From positions 62,001-126,000 of the forward strand of contig JAUIGE010000022.1 in the NCBI GenBank assembly GCA_030430205.1: 64,000 nt of DNA. Direction: 5' to 3'. The first letter of the stretch is position 1, and each line of letters begins with the position of its first letter. The DNA comes from Bacteroidia bacterium (GTDB lineage: Bacteria > Bacteroidota > Bacteroidia > J057). The notes below the pieces were generated by a model. It was not told the origin of the DNA and searched no databases. It worked only from the letters and a program-made list of their open reading frames with translations. This document shows positions 1-7,776 of this stretch, piece by piece. Made by a program: the position numbers and the translations under genes.

Positions 1-2338
1 GGTAGATTCCCTTTGCAAATGGAAAATCTATTTCCAGTTTTTCGCTTGTAGCAGGGAAACGTTTTTCCATTACCCTCTGCCCATTTAAACTAAAAAGTTC
101 AAAACTCAGCTCTCCTTCCACAGGAGATGCAAGCTCATATATTAGGTTTAGGCGATCCTGTATAGGATTGGGGTAAATGATCATTTGGTTTTGCGCGCTG
201 AATGGTTCTCCTATCCCAACCATTGCCTCTCCATCAGTTACCAGAAAAACGTCTATTCCCGCCTCTAGAATATTCTGTATGTTCAAATCTCCTACAGCAA
301 AGGTAACCCTCACCGAATTGCTGAAGGAAGAGAAGAAATTATTGAGGTGAATTGCCTTTTGCTCGTTCCACCGATTTCTCCATGCATTGGCATATTTTGC
401 CACTTCTATGTTTTGCCCTCCATTGTTTACTATGACACGCAAAGTGTCATCTCCGTCTTTGAAGCCATTGGTGCTGAAGTTGAGTAACCACCAATGGTAG
501 CGCAAAACGGGATCTGCAAAGGTACTCAGATCCATAGTGGGAGAAGTCAGGACGGTGCTGCCGTCATCTACATCGTCCTCAAAATATTCTCCGGGCATAT
601 TTCCTGTTACAAAAGCCTGCTTACCAAAATCAGTAGCCATATCTACATTTGGATTCGCCACATTTCCAAACAAATCCGTGCCATTGGGTTCCCCTCTTTC
701 CCAAATCCCTGACATGGCATCACCTGTAACGCTCCAATTGTAATCAAAGATAAAATCATCATAATAGCCCTTGTGGAGTTCAATGGTAACAGAATTATTC
801 ATGCTGTCAACCTGGACTTGTACTCCATGGGTGATATAGCCCCATTTTCCGGCTGCAACATCATATTGGCCTGCAAATAGGGCCGTATCCGTTGCGGTTC
901 CATTCATATCAGCCTGATAATCAATGCTTGCAGCATCGGCAGGCGCATTGACCTGGATATAGGCATTGGGAATAGGTTGTTTGCTTATGGCATCTACCAC
1001 ATGAAATGTATAGGCTACTTTGGGAGCCACTTCCATAGCGACATCCTCCACGCTAAGCATTCCATTCGTTAAGCTTACACTTCGGTTTGCTGATACATAT
1101 CCATATTTGATAAAGGTCAATTGATAAGTTCCAGCATCCGCTGTGCCTGTAGCATAGGCTCCCATATTGTTGGTTCCTGTTTCCAACTCACTTTTGGGAG
1201 ATTGTATGATCACATTGTTTAAAGATTGATTCGTTGCGGCACTTGTTACATTTCCTTCCAGGTAACAAGCGCGTGTATAATTTGATTGAAAGACAAATAA
1301 GCCTTCCTGTATGTCTGTAGCCAATACCAATCCGGAAGGCAAAAAGGGATAAGCTCCCCAGCAGCCCTCTGTGTCTCCATTTTCCATTGGGCTGGTATCA
1401 TAATAGCCGACCTCCACCAGGTTGGTGGGGCGCGTTGCATCTACGATATTGAGGCCATCTTTATAATAGGAGGTAACGAGAAAGTCATTAAAGACATGCA
1501 CATTATGCGGCACAGCCCGGCCTTCACTCAGGCTCGATCGAATCCTGTCCAGTTCAATAATATCCGTTGGGTCAGATACATCCCATGCGTAAACATAGGC
1601 CGCATCTAACTCATCGGTAGTAAAACAGACATTACCTGAACCATTGAGCCAGGTATTGTGGGTAAAGGAATTTGCGTAGGAACGCGAACCCAATACTACA
1701 GGATTTGCCTTGTTGGCTACATTGATGATGGTCAGTAAGCCATCATCCACTTCGCCGGCATAAGCCAGGTTATTTCTCACATACACATCGTGCACATAGC
1801 GCTCGGTATAAGCCCCCAGATAAAGGGGTTGCCAGGGATTAGGCTTCAGGTCAAACATGACCATGCCGCCATTGTAATTGCCTGTCCCATTCGAATTATT
1901 CACTCCAACGAGGTACATGATGCCATTTTCATCTATCCAAACATTGTGGGCAGTCTCAACCGACTGAAGGATGGTATCCTTGAAGTTGACACTGGATGGC
2001 AAATCGGAAAGGTCTATAATCAACAGGCCATCTCCTGTTTCATTGGTGACATAGGCATATTGTTGAAATACCTTCAGGTCACGCCAGATGGAATTTCTTC
2101 CCGGAATGAATTGAACCTGGGTAGGATTTGTAGGGTCGGTGGTGATATCTACAATAGAAACCCCATCATATAGGCCCACAAGCGCATATTCATGCCCGGT
2201 ATCTGTAACATAGGCCCAGACATCATTCAGCTCTTCGGCATAGGTCAAATGGCCTATCAGGCTAATGTTCTTAGCAGATTGGGCAGAAAGAGATAAGGTG
2301 AATAGGGTCAGCGAAAGGAAAAGGAAAAATTTGTTCAT
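1..2338 (-). CDS. Choice-of-anchor B family LVIVD-repeat secreted protein with T9SS tail (3' end outside window)
   Basis: The frame is open from the ATG at 2338 to the window edge (about 779 codons), so the C-terminus is missing. A signal peptide (MNKFFLFLSLTLFTLS) is followed by LVIVD-type repeats, recognisable as recurring phrases such as GVSIVDITTDPTNP, LLIIDLSDLP and LNIVDATRPTN. This region resembles the choice-of-anchor B family, which probably folds as a beta-propeller. After about residue 360 come two carboxypeptidase-regulatory-like segments (GTNNMGAYATGTADAGTYQL and a second copy), then a jellyroll-like region. Near the edge a T9SS sorting domain begins (IIYPNPIQDRLNL). The protein is therefore expected to be exported and cell-surface attached or released. 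The ligand is unknown. It lies 54 bp downstream of rnhA on the same strand. Confidence 0.9.
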   Translation of the reverse strand, partial: MNKFFLFLSLTLFTLSLSAQSAKNISLIGHLTYAEELNDVWAYVTDTGHEYALVGLYDGVSIVDITTDPTNPTQVQFIPGRNSIWRDLKVFQQYAYVTNETGDGLLIIDLSDLPSSVNFKDTILQSVETAHNVWIDENGIMYLVGVNNSNGTGNYNGGMVMFDLKPNPWQPLYLGAYTERYVHDVYVRNNLAYAGEVDDGLLTIINVANKANPVVLGSRSYANSFTHNTWLNGSGNVCFTTDELDAAYVYAWDVSDPTDIIELDRIRSSLSEGRAVPHNVHVFNDFLVTSYYKDGLNIVDATRPTNLVEVGYYDTSPMENGDTEGCWGAYPFLPSGLVLATDIQEGLFVFQSNYTRACYLEGNVTSAATNQSLNNVIIQSPKSELETGTNNMGAYATGTADAGTYQLTFIKYGYVSANRSVSLTNGMLSVEDVAMEVAPKVAYTFHVVDAISKQPIPNAYIQVNAPADAASIDYQADMNGTATDTALFAGQYDVAAGKWGYITHGVQVQVDSMNNSVTIELHKGYYDDFIFDYNWSVTGDAMSGIWERGEPNGTDLFGNVANPNVDMATDFGKQAFVTGNMPGEYFEDDVDDGSTVLTSPTMDLSTFADPVLRYHWWLLNFSTNGFKDGDDTLRVIVNNGGQNIEVAKYANAWRNRWNEQKAIHLNNFFSSFSNSVRVTFAVGDLNIQNILEAGIDVFLVTDGEAMVGIGEPFSAQNQMIIYPNPIQDRLNLIYELASPVEGELSFELFSLNGQRVMEKRFPATSEKLEIDFPFAKGIY

Positions 2339-2392
2339 GTTATTGCTTTGCATTTTTCAAATCAAAACGGGAATAAGAGATAAAAGGAGCGC

Positions 2393-2872
2393 TTAGGTAG
2401 AAAAAAGGCCTTCCTCAGACGCTGGCTCTTCGTAGCCTTTGTCAATGCCTAGATGTGGGTTGCGGGCAGCCGAGTTGGCAAGCTGGTCACAGCGTTCATT
2501 TTCGGGAATGCCTGCATGGCCTTTTACCCATTGAAACTGGACCCGGTGCTTTCGGTACAAAGGCAGAAATCTCCTCCAAAGATCCGGGTTCTTTTTGCCT
2601 TTGAAGTTTTTCTTTTCCCAGCCAAAAACCCATCTTTCTGTAACAGCCCGCTGTACATACTGAGAATCAGTATAGACCAATACATCCAGGCCATCTCTTT
2701 TCAAAGCTTCCAGGGCCACGATGACAGCGAGGAGCTCCATGCGGTTGTTGGTGGTTTTGCGAAAACCGGCAGCCAATTCTTTCCTGTGTTGCCCAAATTT
2801 CATCACGACACCATAGCCTCCCGGGCCAGGATTTCCCAGGGATGAACCATCCGTATAAATAATAACTTTCAT
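2393..2872 (-). CDS. rnhA: Ribonuclease HI
   Basis: This 159-residue protein is a standard-length RNase HI, a cytoplasmic endonuclease that cuts RNA in RNA:DNA hybrids. The catalytic set is complete: D8 in YTDGSSLGNPG, E46 in NNRMEL, D69 in YTDSQY and D129 in ERCDQLA, with the flexible-loop histidine H119 in VKGHAG. The basic protrusion typical of the E. coli type is present around residues 81-100 (KKNFKGKKNP). It is divergent from rlpA, with a 93 bp spacer that should hold both promoters. Nothing is unusual. Confidence 0.96.
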   Translation of the reverse strand: MKVIIYTDGSSLGNPGPGGYGVVMKFGQHRKELAAGFRKTTNNRMELLAVIVALEALKRDGLDVLVYTDSQYVQRAVTERWVFGWEKKNFKGKKNPDLWRRFLPLYRKHRVQFQWVKGHAGIPENERCDQLANSAARNPHLGIDKGYEEPASEEGLFST

Positions 2873-2965
2873 GAAAGTTGATGCTAATATTTGTAGCTTA
2901 TGCTAAAAAATGTAAAAATAAGTTATATTTTTATACTTTAGTACTAATTAAGTCACTATTCACAC

Positions 2966-3949
2966 ATGAAAAAATCGTCCTATTCCCTGCTTCTCATTGG
3001 TTTGTTTATGCTCATTCCGGCATTCATTTTTGCTCAGGAAACTGGCAAAGCATCCTACTATAATGACAAATTTCAGGGCAAAAATACCGCAAGCGGTGAG
3101 CCTTATGATAAAGATAAATTTACTGCGGCACACCGCACCCTGCCCTTTGGCGCGATCGTGCGCGTCACCAACCTCAAAAATCAAAAGGCTGTTACGGTAA
3201 GAATTAATGATATGGGGCCTCATAACCTGAGCCGTGTCATTGACCTTTCGGGAGCTGCGGCTGATGCCATCAGCATGAAACTCGACGGTGTCGTCGATGT
3301 ACAATTGGATGTGATCTCGGAATATCCCGATGAAAACACCTCCAAAATTCCCCTGGGGGCAACCTCCTCCGGAGGCACGGTCACGCCTCCGGGCAGCCCC
3401 GCTGCTTCTGCCAGCAACAGCCCATCCACTTCCCATCGCCAGGCAGCCCCTACAGTTGTGATAAACGAAACGCAATCCCCTGTAGATCAGCCTTCAAGCA
3501 ATCCTCTTAGCCTGCCCAACATCAAGCCAGGTCCAGCGCCCACAGGTCTTTCTCAAGCACCTTCAACGGTTGTTGTGGCTGGTGGGTCCAGCCCTTTATC
3601 CACCAACGCATCTCAGCGGGTGATGAGGTCTGAGAAAGGCACAACTGTTGCCGCTGATACCAAAGGCTCTGGCCTTTTCAAATTTATCGCTTACAGGACA
3701 ACAGCCGAAGGCTATGGCGTACAAATTGGGGTGTATGCCGACTACCGGACCATACTCGAACAAACCAACCAGCTCATGCTGGCTGATATACAAGACATCA
3801 TGGTTTATGCTTACCAGGACAAGGGAAAAGACGTTTTTAAAATGATCGTTGGCCCATTTGCCAGCAGAGGTGCTGCTGAAGTTTACAAGCAAAAACTAAA
3901 AACCATCGGGAAGGATAGTTTCATCATTGTATTAAAAGACTTGAATTAG
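2966..3949 (+). CDS. rlpA: RlpA-family septal ring lytic transglycosylase with SPOR domain
   Basis: A signal peptide ends around IFAQ (residue 24). A double-psi beta-barrel domain follows at about residues 27-105. It keeps the residues known to matter in RlpA: E45 (TASGEPYD), H56 (TAAHRTLPFG) and D82 (RINDMGP), then the RVIDLSGAAA motif. A Pro/Ser/Thr-rich linker at about 115-235 leads to a C-terminal SPOR domain (GYGVQIGVYADY to the end), which in other bacteria binds denuded glycan at the septum. The expected role is cleaving stem-peptide-free peptidoglycan strands in the periplasm during division. Length (327 aa) is normal. It is transcribed away from rnhA and precedes an unrelated secreted protein on the same strand. 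Confidence 0.92.
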   Translation: MKKSSYSLLLIGLFMLIPAFIFAQETGKASYYNDKFQGKNTASGEPYDKDKFTAAHRTLPFGAIVRVTNLKNQKAVTVRINDMGPHNLSRVIDLSGAAADAISMKLDGVVDVQLDVISEYPDENTSKIPLGATSSGGTVTPPGSPAASASNSPSTSHRQAAPTVVINETQSPVDQPSSNPLSLPNIKPGPAPTGLSQAPSTVVVAGGSSPLSTNASQRVMRSEKGTTVAADTKGSGLFKFIAYRTTAEGYGVQIGVYADYRTILEQTNQLMLADIQDIMVYAYQDKGKDVFKMIVGPFASRGAAEVYKQKLKTIGKDSFIIVLKDLN

Positions 3950-4025
3950 GGAAACCTTACAAAGTAAGTTTTCCCTTACAATTCTCTTTTTGAAACAAAG
4001 ACCATCTTATAGATTTCGGTCCATT

Positions 4026-5603
4026 ATGAAGTATGGAAAAACAGCATGTCTACTACTATTTATTTTTGGATTTGCGCAAGCAATTGCCCAGGAGCCTGAT
4101 TTTTACCAGGAAAAGTTAAAGGTCGTAAAAGGTCAGACATTGATTGGGTCAGCAAAAGATGCCCAGGCAAGCGTATCTCTTTATTCATTTGAAGAATATC
4201 TATCCCTTGTTGTAGAAGTAAAAGACGATTATAAAGACATAAATGCAGGTGAATACCTGGCAGACCACGTGGAACTGTTTTTCGCCCTGCCCCTCTCAGC
4301 CTTTCCGCAAGGCTTTGAAAACGAAGTGCATCCCTACTATATTTATGCCCCTCCTCCCCTCTCAAGGGGCGATGAGCAACGCGCCTCAGGCCGCTTATTC
4401 AGCTCTCAGGACAGCAAGCTGAAAGAGATGGAAGTAAGCCGCTTTTTGGATAAAAAAGCATATCCCGGAAGCAGAAAAATTCAGCATGACAGCCTCGGGC
4501 TTCCCTTAGCCTCTCAACTTCTGAGAAAAAGGATAGATTATGGGATTGTCCACTATGGCTTATTTTTAGATGGCCGAAAGCCTATTTTATACAATAAAAA
4601 ATACCACCAGATCCTCGAAAATGACCTTCATTTTAGGATGGGTGCCCTTGAAAGCGGCATCACCTATGTGATAGACCACCATGAAGATGGCTATACCCTG
4701 ACAGCCCAGATTGAGCCCGAAGCGCTCGGCTTTGTGCAATTGCCGGAAATGAAAAACATCCGTTTTTCACTTGATGTGATAGACACAGACGGCATAGAGC
4801 AGGAAGGCTTCAGTGTGCTTTCGGTTTCTGGCGGAGGAAGTCACAGCATGAAGGATCGAAGTTTTCTGGAAGTGAATTTCCAGCGCCCCCTTCAAACCAA
4901 TTTTAGCGATACGCCTGATCGCGTTTACAAAAGCACAGGATTTTTTCCAACATTCACTTATACTGAGACAGGCTGGGCCCCGACAGCTGTGGATGTAGAC
5001 GCATTATTTTACAAAAATAAAGAGTCCAGTGACCAGCTTTCCGAAGTTCGTTTTCTGGCTCGCCCCCAAAGCTACCAGCAAAAGACCTTCCCTCAATACT
5101 ATCTGAGTGTGGAGCAATTGAGCATTATCTATGACTATGTCAATTTGCTGGGCTGCAAGGTCAACTATACCCTGCTCAATGGGCAGGTATTTCGGTCCCA
5201 GCGGATGCGGGTTCCCAAGCAAGACACAACGCATATACCCGAAATGCAGATTTTCTTTTTTCCTGATGAAAAACCGGGTTTGATTTTGGCGGAAAATGCC
5301 AGCCTCAGCCCCTATGGCTGGGGAGATCAGGGCCATGCCCTGGATGAAAGGATTCGCATTTTGCGAATAGGCAGGGAGCAATCTGCTGAATTGCTGCGCA
5401 TAGAGCAGGGAGAAGGCGAGCCAGGCTATTGCCATATCGGACAGACCAATTATGAGGGATTTTTTGTTGAAAAAATCAATTGGGCAGTAGAAGGCCATAT
5501 CATGGTCCTTCTGCTCAAAAACCGCATCAATCAGAGCCGTAAACGGCTACGTATCAGTTGGTTGGACGATGGCTCCCAAATCGAAATTCAGGAACTTCCA
5601 TGA
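4026..5603 (+). CDS. Secreted protein with CBM9-like N-terminal region, function unknown
   Basis: I place the start at the ATG at 4026 (525 aa) rather than the upstream TTG at 3990, because it opens directly with a good signal peptide (MKYGKTACLLLFIFGFAQA). The region around residues 35-110 (ASVSLYSFEEYLSLVVEV, then ADHVELFFALP) and the later DGYTLTAQIEPEALGF and NIRFSLDVIDTDG resemble the DOMON/CBM9-like beta-sandwich of carbohydrate-binding family 9. That assignment is by pattern only. The second half resembles nothing I know. The stop overlaps the start of the Nudix gene by 4 bp (ATGA), so the two are probably co-translated, which is an odd pairing of exported and cytosolic proteins. Confidence 0.75.
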   Translation: MKYGKTACLLLFIFGFAQAIAQEPDFYQEKLKVVKGQTLIGSAKDAQASVSLYSFEEYLSLVVEVKDDYKDINAGEYLADHVELFFALPLSAFPQGFENEVHPYYIYAPPPLSRGDEQRASGRLFSSQDSKLKEMEVSRFLDKKAYPGSRKIQHDSLGLPLASQLLRKRIDYGIVHYGLFLDGRKPILYNKKYHQILENDLHFRMGALESGITYVIDHHEDGYTLTAQIEPEALGFVQLPEMKNIRFSLDVIDTDGIEQEGFSVLSVSGGGSHSMKDRSFLEVNFQRPLQTNFSDTPDRVYKSTGFFPTFTYTETGWAPTAVDVDALFYKNKESSDQLSEVRFLARPQSYQQKTFPQYYLSVEQLSIIYDYVNLLGCKVNYTLLNGQVFRSQRMRVPKQDTTHIPEMQIFFFPDEKPGLILAENASLSPYGWGDQGHALDERIRILRIGREQSAELLRIEQGEGEPGYCHIGQTNYEGFFVEKINWAVEGHIMVLLLKNRINQSRKRLRISWLDDGSQIEIQELP

Positions 5604-5977
5604 GTCTGGTAGATGTCAGCTGTGCAATCATCCTTCATGAAAACAAGGTTTTGGTCACCCAACGTGGGCCGCAGATGCGGCTTCCCGGCAAATGGGAATT
5701 TCCCGGAGGGAAAGTGGAAAAGGGTGAAGCCTATGAGGCTTCTATCGTCCGGGAAATCCAGGAAGAATTGAATATCCGCATCCAGGTAAGCAAAGCCCTT
5801 TCTCCTACTGAATACCAAAACAAAATTCGCCTTATCCCTTTTCTCTGTGAATGGATAGCGGGCGAAATCCAATTGGAGGAGCATGCGGCTTATCGCTGGC
5901 TGGGCAAAGCGGAGCTCACAAAACTCGATTGGGCGGAGGCTGATATACCCATAGTGAAGGAGTATATCTCCTTGTAA
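5600..5977 (+). CDS. MutT-like Nudix hydrolase ((deoxy)nucleoside triphosphate pyrophosphohydrolase)
   Basis: The ATG at 5600 overlaps the preceding stop and gives a 125-residue MutT-sized protein; the frame stays open upstream but only as a shadow. The Nudix box is complete: GGKVEKGEAYEASIVREIQEEL fits G-x5-E-x7-REUxEExGU with L in place of G in the final position. The context LVTQRGPQMRLPGKWEFPGG is typical of MutT/8-oxo-dGTP diphosphatases. The C-terminal YRWLGKAELTKLDWAEADIPIV also matches that subgroup, in which a late Trp/Asp segment contacts the base. The likely role is pool sanitation in the cytoplasm; the exact nucleotide is not readable from sequence. Confidence 0.88.
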   Translation: MSLVDVSCAIILHENKVLVTQRGPQMRLPGKWEFPGGKVEKGEAYEASIVREIQEELNIRIQVSKALSPTEYQNKIRLIPFLCEWIAGEIQLEEHAAYRWLGKAELTKLDWAEADIPIVKEYISL

Positions 5978-5982
5978 AGCAA

Positions 5983-6016
5983 TTGCACCACAGATAAGCA
6001 GGAATAAACACAGATT
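5983..6016. repeat. Short dispersed ACACAGATT-type repeat in spacer
   Basis: The 42 bp between the Nudix stop and the next start is filled by CACAGATAAGCAGG followed by AATAAACACAGATTG. It shares the ACAGAT core and quasi-10 bp phrasing with the larger elements at 56741-56896 and 59306-59425. It looks like a minimal relic of that family. Confidence 0.4.
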
Positions 6017-6019
6017 GAA

Positions 6020-6904
6020 ATGCACCTATCCAGTAAGCTCATTTTTGCGGTTTTCCTCCTCCTGCTGGCTTCCTGCGAAGTCAGGTTGGAAAGAGAAGCT
6101 ATTCCGCTTTGGTTGGGCATCCAACTGGAAACAGAGAGCAGTTGCTCAGCGGAGACCTGGCAGGCCAATGCTGAAATACAAGAGCTATATCAGGCTCATG
6201 GCTGGACAGTTGAAATTCCCATTTTCATCCCGCTGGCTGATTCTCTTCCGATCCGCTATCCGGATTCCCTGGCTATTGTTTCCGCTTTTCAGGAAATGAA
6301 AAACATTTCACCCCATATAGCCCTTCACTTCCTCCTGCAAAATCCTTTTAGCATAAACGAAGACCAGATTCCCACGAGCAGTTACCTGCAAATCGTAGAT
6401 AGCATTCTGACCCTTCTCCCCTACTCTCCCGAAAAGCTCCTGTTTTCGGGTTATTGGATCCAGGCTCCAGGCATGCGAACCACTATGCTACAACAATTTC
6501 CCAACTGGAAAAAGCAACTTCCGACCACGGAAATTTACCTGGCTGGCAGACCTGATTTATTGCTTTCAGAAAGCATTTCATGGGATAGCAATTATGAACT
6601 GGCAGTCAAATATGACGCCCCACCCGACGAGCAGTTTAAACCCCATTTCCGTTCCGTCAATCAGACCCTCAGCGCCAAAGCGCTTGCCCATAAGAAGAAA
6701 ATCTTCATCGCACAGACCAATATATTGGGCGATCAGAAATTGCTTTTATTCAAAAATCAATTGCGATTTTGGGAGGACAATGTAGAACTGGAAGGACTGA
6801 CTATCAATAGTTTGTACTGCACCACTTCGTTGGCGGATAGCAGTACGCGCTTTGGCGCGGCGAAGGATAAGGATTTTTTGGAGTATTTATTTGAAAGGAA
6901 ATAA
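6020..6904 (+). CDS. Lipoprotein of unknown function
   Basis: The protein has 294 residues and an N-terminal lipoprotein signal: a hydrophobic stretch ends in LLASC with the lipidated Cys at residue 19. The rest is a soluble domain rich in aromatic residues (PHIALHFLLQNPF, ELAVKYDAPPDEQFKPHFR). The spacing of short hydrophobic strands and helices would suit a TIM-barrel-like fold, but I see no catalytic signature and assign no family. It starts 42 bp after the Nudix gene and ends 10 bp from the convergent DUF4846 gene. Confidence 0.75.
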   Translation: MHLSSKLIFAVFLLLLASCEVRLEREAIPLWLGIQLETESSCSAETWQANAEIQELYQAHGWTVEIPIFIPLADSLPIRYPDSLAIVSAFQEMKNISPHIALHFLLQNPFSINEDQIPTSSYLQIVDSILTLLPYSPEKLLFSGYWIQAPGMRTTMLQQFPNWKKQLPTTEIYLAGRPDLLLSESISWDSNYELAVKYDAPPDEQFKPHFRSVNQTLSAKALAHKKKIFIAQTNILGDQKLLLFKNQLRFWEDNVELEGLTINSLYCTTSLADSSTRFGAAKDKDFLEYLFERK

Positions 6905-6914
6905 TACCAGCAAA

Positions 6915-7658
6915 TCACTCCCTAAACCTCCTCAAATCTCCCTTCTGAAAAGTCCACTCCGGCGTTCTTAGCGAACCGCTGAATTTGCTGCTGTACCAGG
7001 GACTGATGGCACCATTATTCGGGTTGACAAGAATCTGGGTTTCCTGGGCGGGCATATAGCTTTGGGCAAGCATAAAAAGTTTTTCTCCTGCTGCATTTTC
7101 GGCCATGTCTACCACGATGATGGCGTGGCCATAGGGCCTGCCCGTCACGATAAAAACATCTCCTACCTGCATATCTTCAAAGGCGACAGCTTTGAGTTCT
7201 TTGTGCAGAGAGGCCGTATTGGCGTAGGCAAAAACATAGTCCATGTATTTGAGAAAGCTTTTGTAGGAGCGCTGGGCATCGGCTCTGTCGAGGAAATAGC
7301 GCGGCTTGCCGTCGCTGAGGAAGTTGAAATGGATGTCCTCATAGCGTTTTTGGGCGTATAGGTATTCGCCCCTCAGACGCATCACTGCGTCGGCGCACTG
7401 CTGCAGGTCCCGGGCCGAAATCGGTTGATCTACCACGGCAGCATAGATGCCGTCCCGCCTTTTGAGGTCGCCGTCAAAGTATTTGACATAAGAGCCCTCA
7501 GGTTTGAGGGGAAGCTGGCGCAGGTATGCGCCAAAGCTGTTGCTGTCAAGCGCTACGCGCTTGTATCCCTCGGGAACGGGAAAACGCTCTGAGAGCGTTT
7601 CGCTGGAGGGAGCCCAGCTGAGGCTTATAAGAAAAATACTTAGGAGTAATGGATTCAT
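6915..7658 (-). CDS. DUF4846 domain-containing exported protein
   Basis: The ATG at 7658 is preferred (247 aa) because it begins with a short signal-like segment (MNPLLLSIFLISLSWA); the open frame continues to 7838 without a plausible start. The body matches the DUF4846 family throughout: RFPVPEGYKRV, SFGAYLRQLPLKPEG, then the near-invariant DLQQCADAVMRLRGEYLY, and the late GDVFIVTGRPYGHAIIVVDMA and MLAQSYMPAQE. The G-H-A-I-I-V-V-D-M and L-A-Q-S-Y segments recall NlpC/P60-like folds, though no catalytic Cys is visible. Function is unknown. Its start faces the TMTC-like gene across a 118 bp divergent spacer. Confidence 0.88.
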   Translation of the reverse strand: MNPLLLSIFLISLSWAPSSETLSERFPVPEGYKRVALDSNSFGAYLRQLPLKPEGSYVKYFDGDLKRRDGIYAAVVDQPISARDLQQCADAVMRLRGEYLYAQKRYEDIHFNFLSDGKPRYFLDRADAQRSYKSFLKYMDYVFAYANTASLHKELKAVAFEDMQVGDVFIVTGRPYGHAIIVVDMAENAAGEKLFMLAQSYMPAQETQILVNPNNGAISPWYSSKFSGSLRTPEWTFQKGDLRRFRE

Positions 7659-7672
7659 GCGGCTTACAATTA

Positions 7673-7693
7673 TTTTATCGCTAAACGATAAAA
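7673..7693. promoter_or_regulatory. Perfect inverted repeat in divergent promoter region
   Basis: TTTTATCG (7673-7680) and CGATAAAA (7686-7693) are perfect inverted arms around a 5 bp spacer. They sit 15 bp upstream of the DUF4846 start and 84 bp upstream of the TMTC-like start. The size and symmetry suit a dimeric repressor operator, but the regulator is unknown. A transcript hairpin is the alternative. Confidence 0.4.
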
Positions 7694-7776
7694 AGTGTTT
7701 CTTCCGTCTTTCAATTTTGCATTTTCCCACTTCTTTGTCAAAATTGAACATCATTTCACAGACATCGACATCTGCT

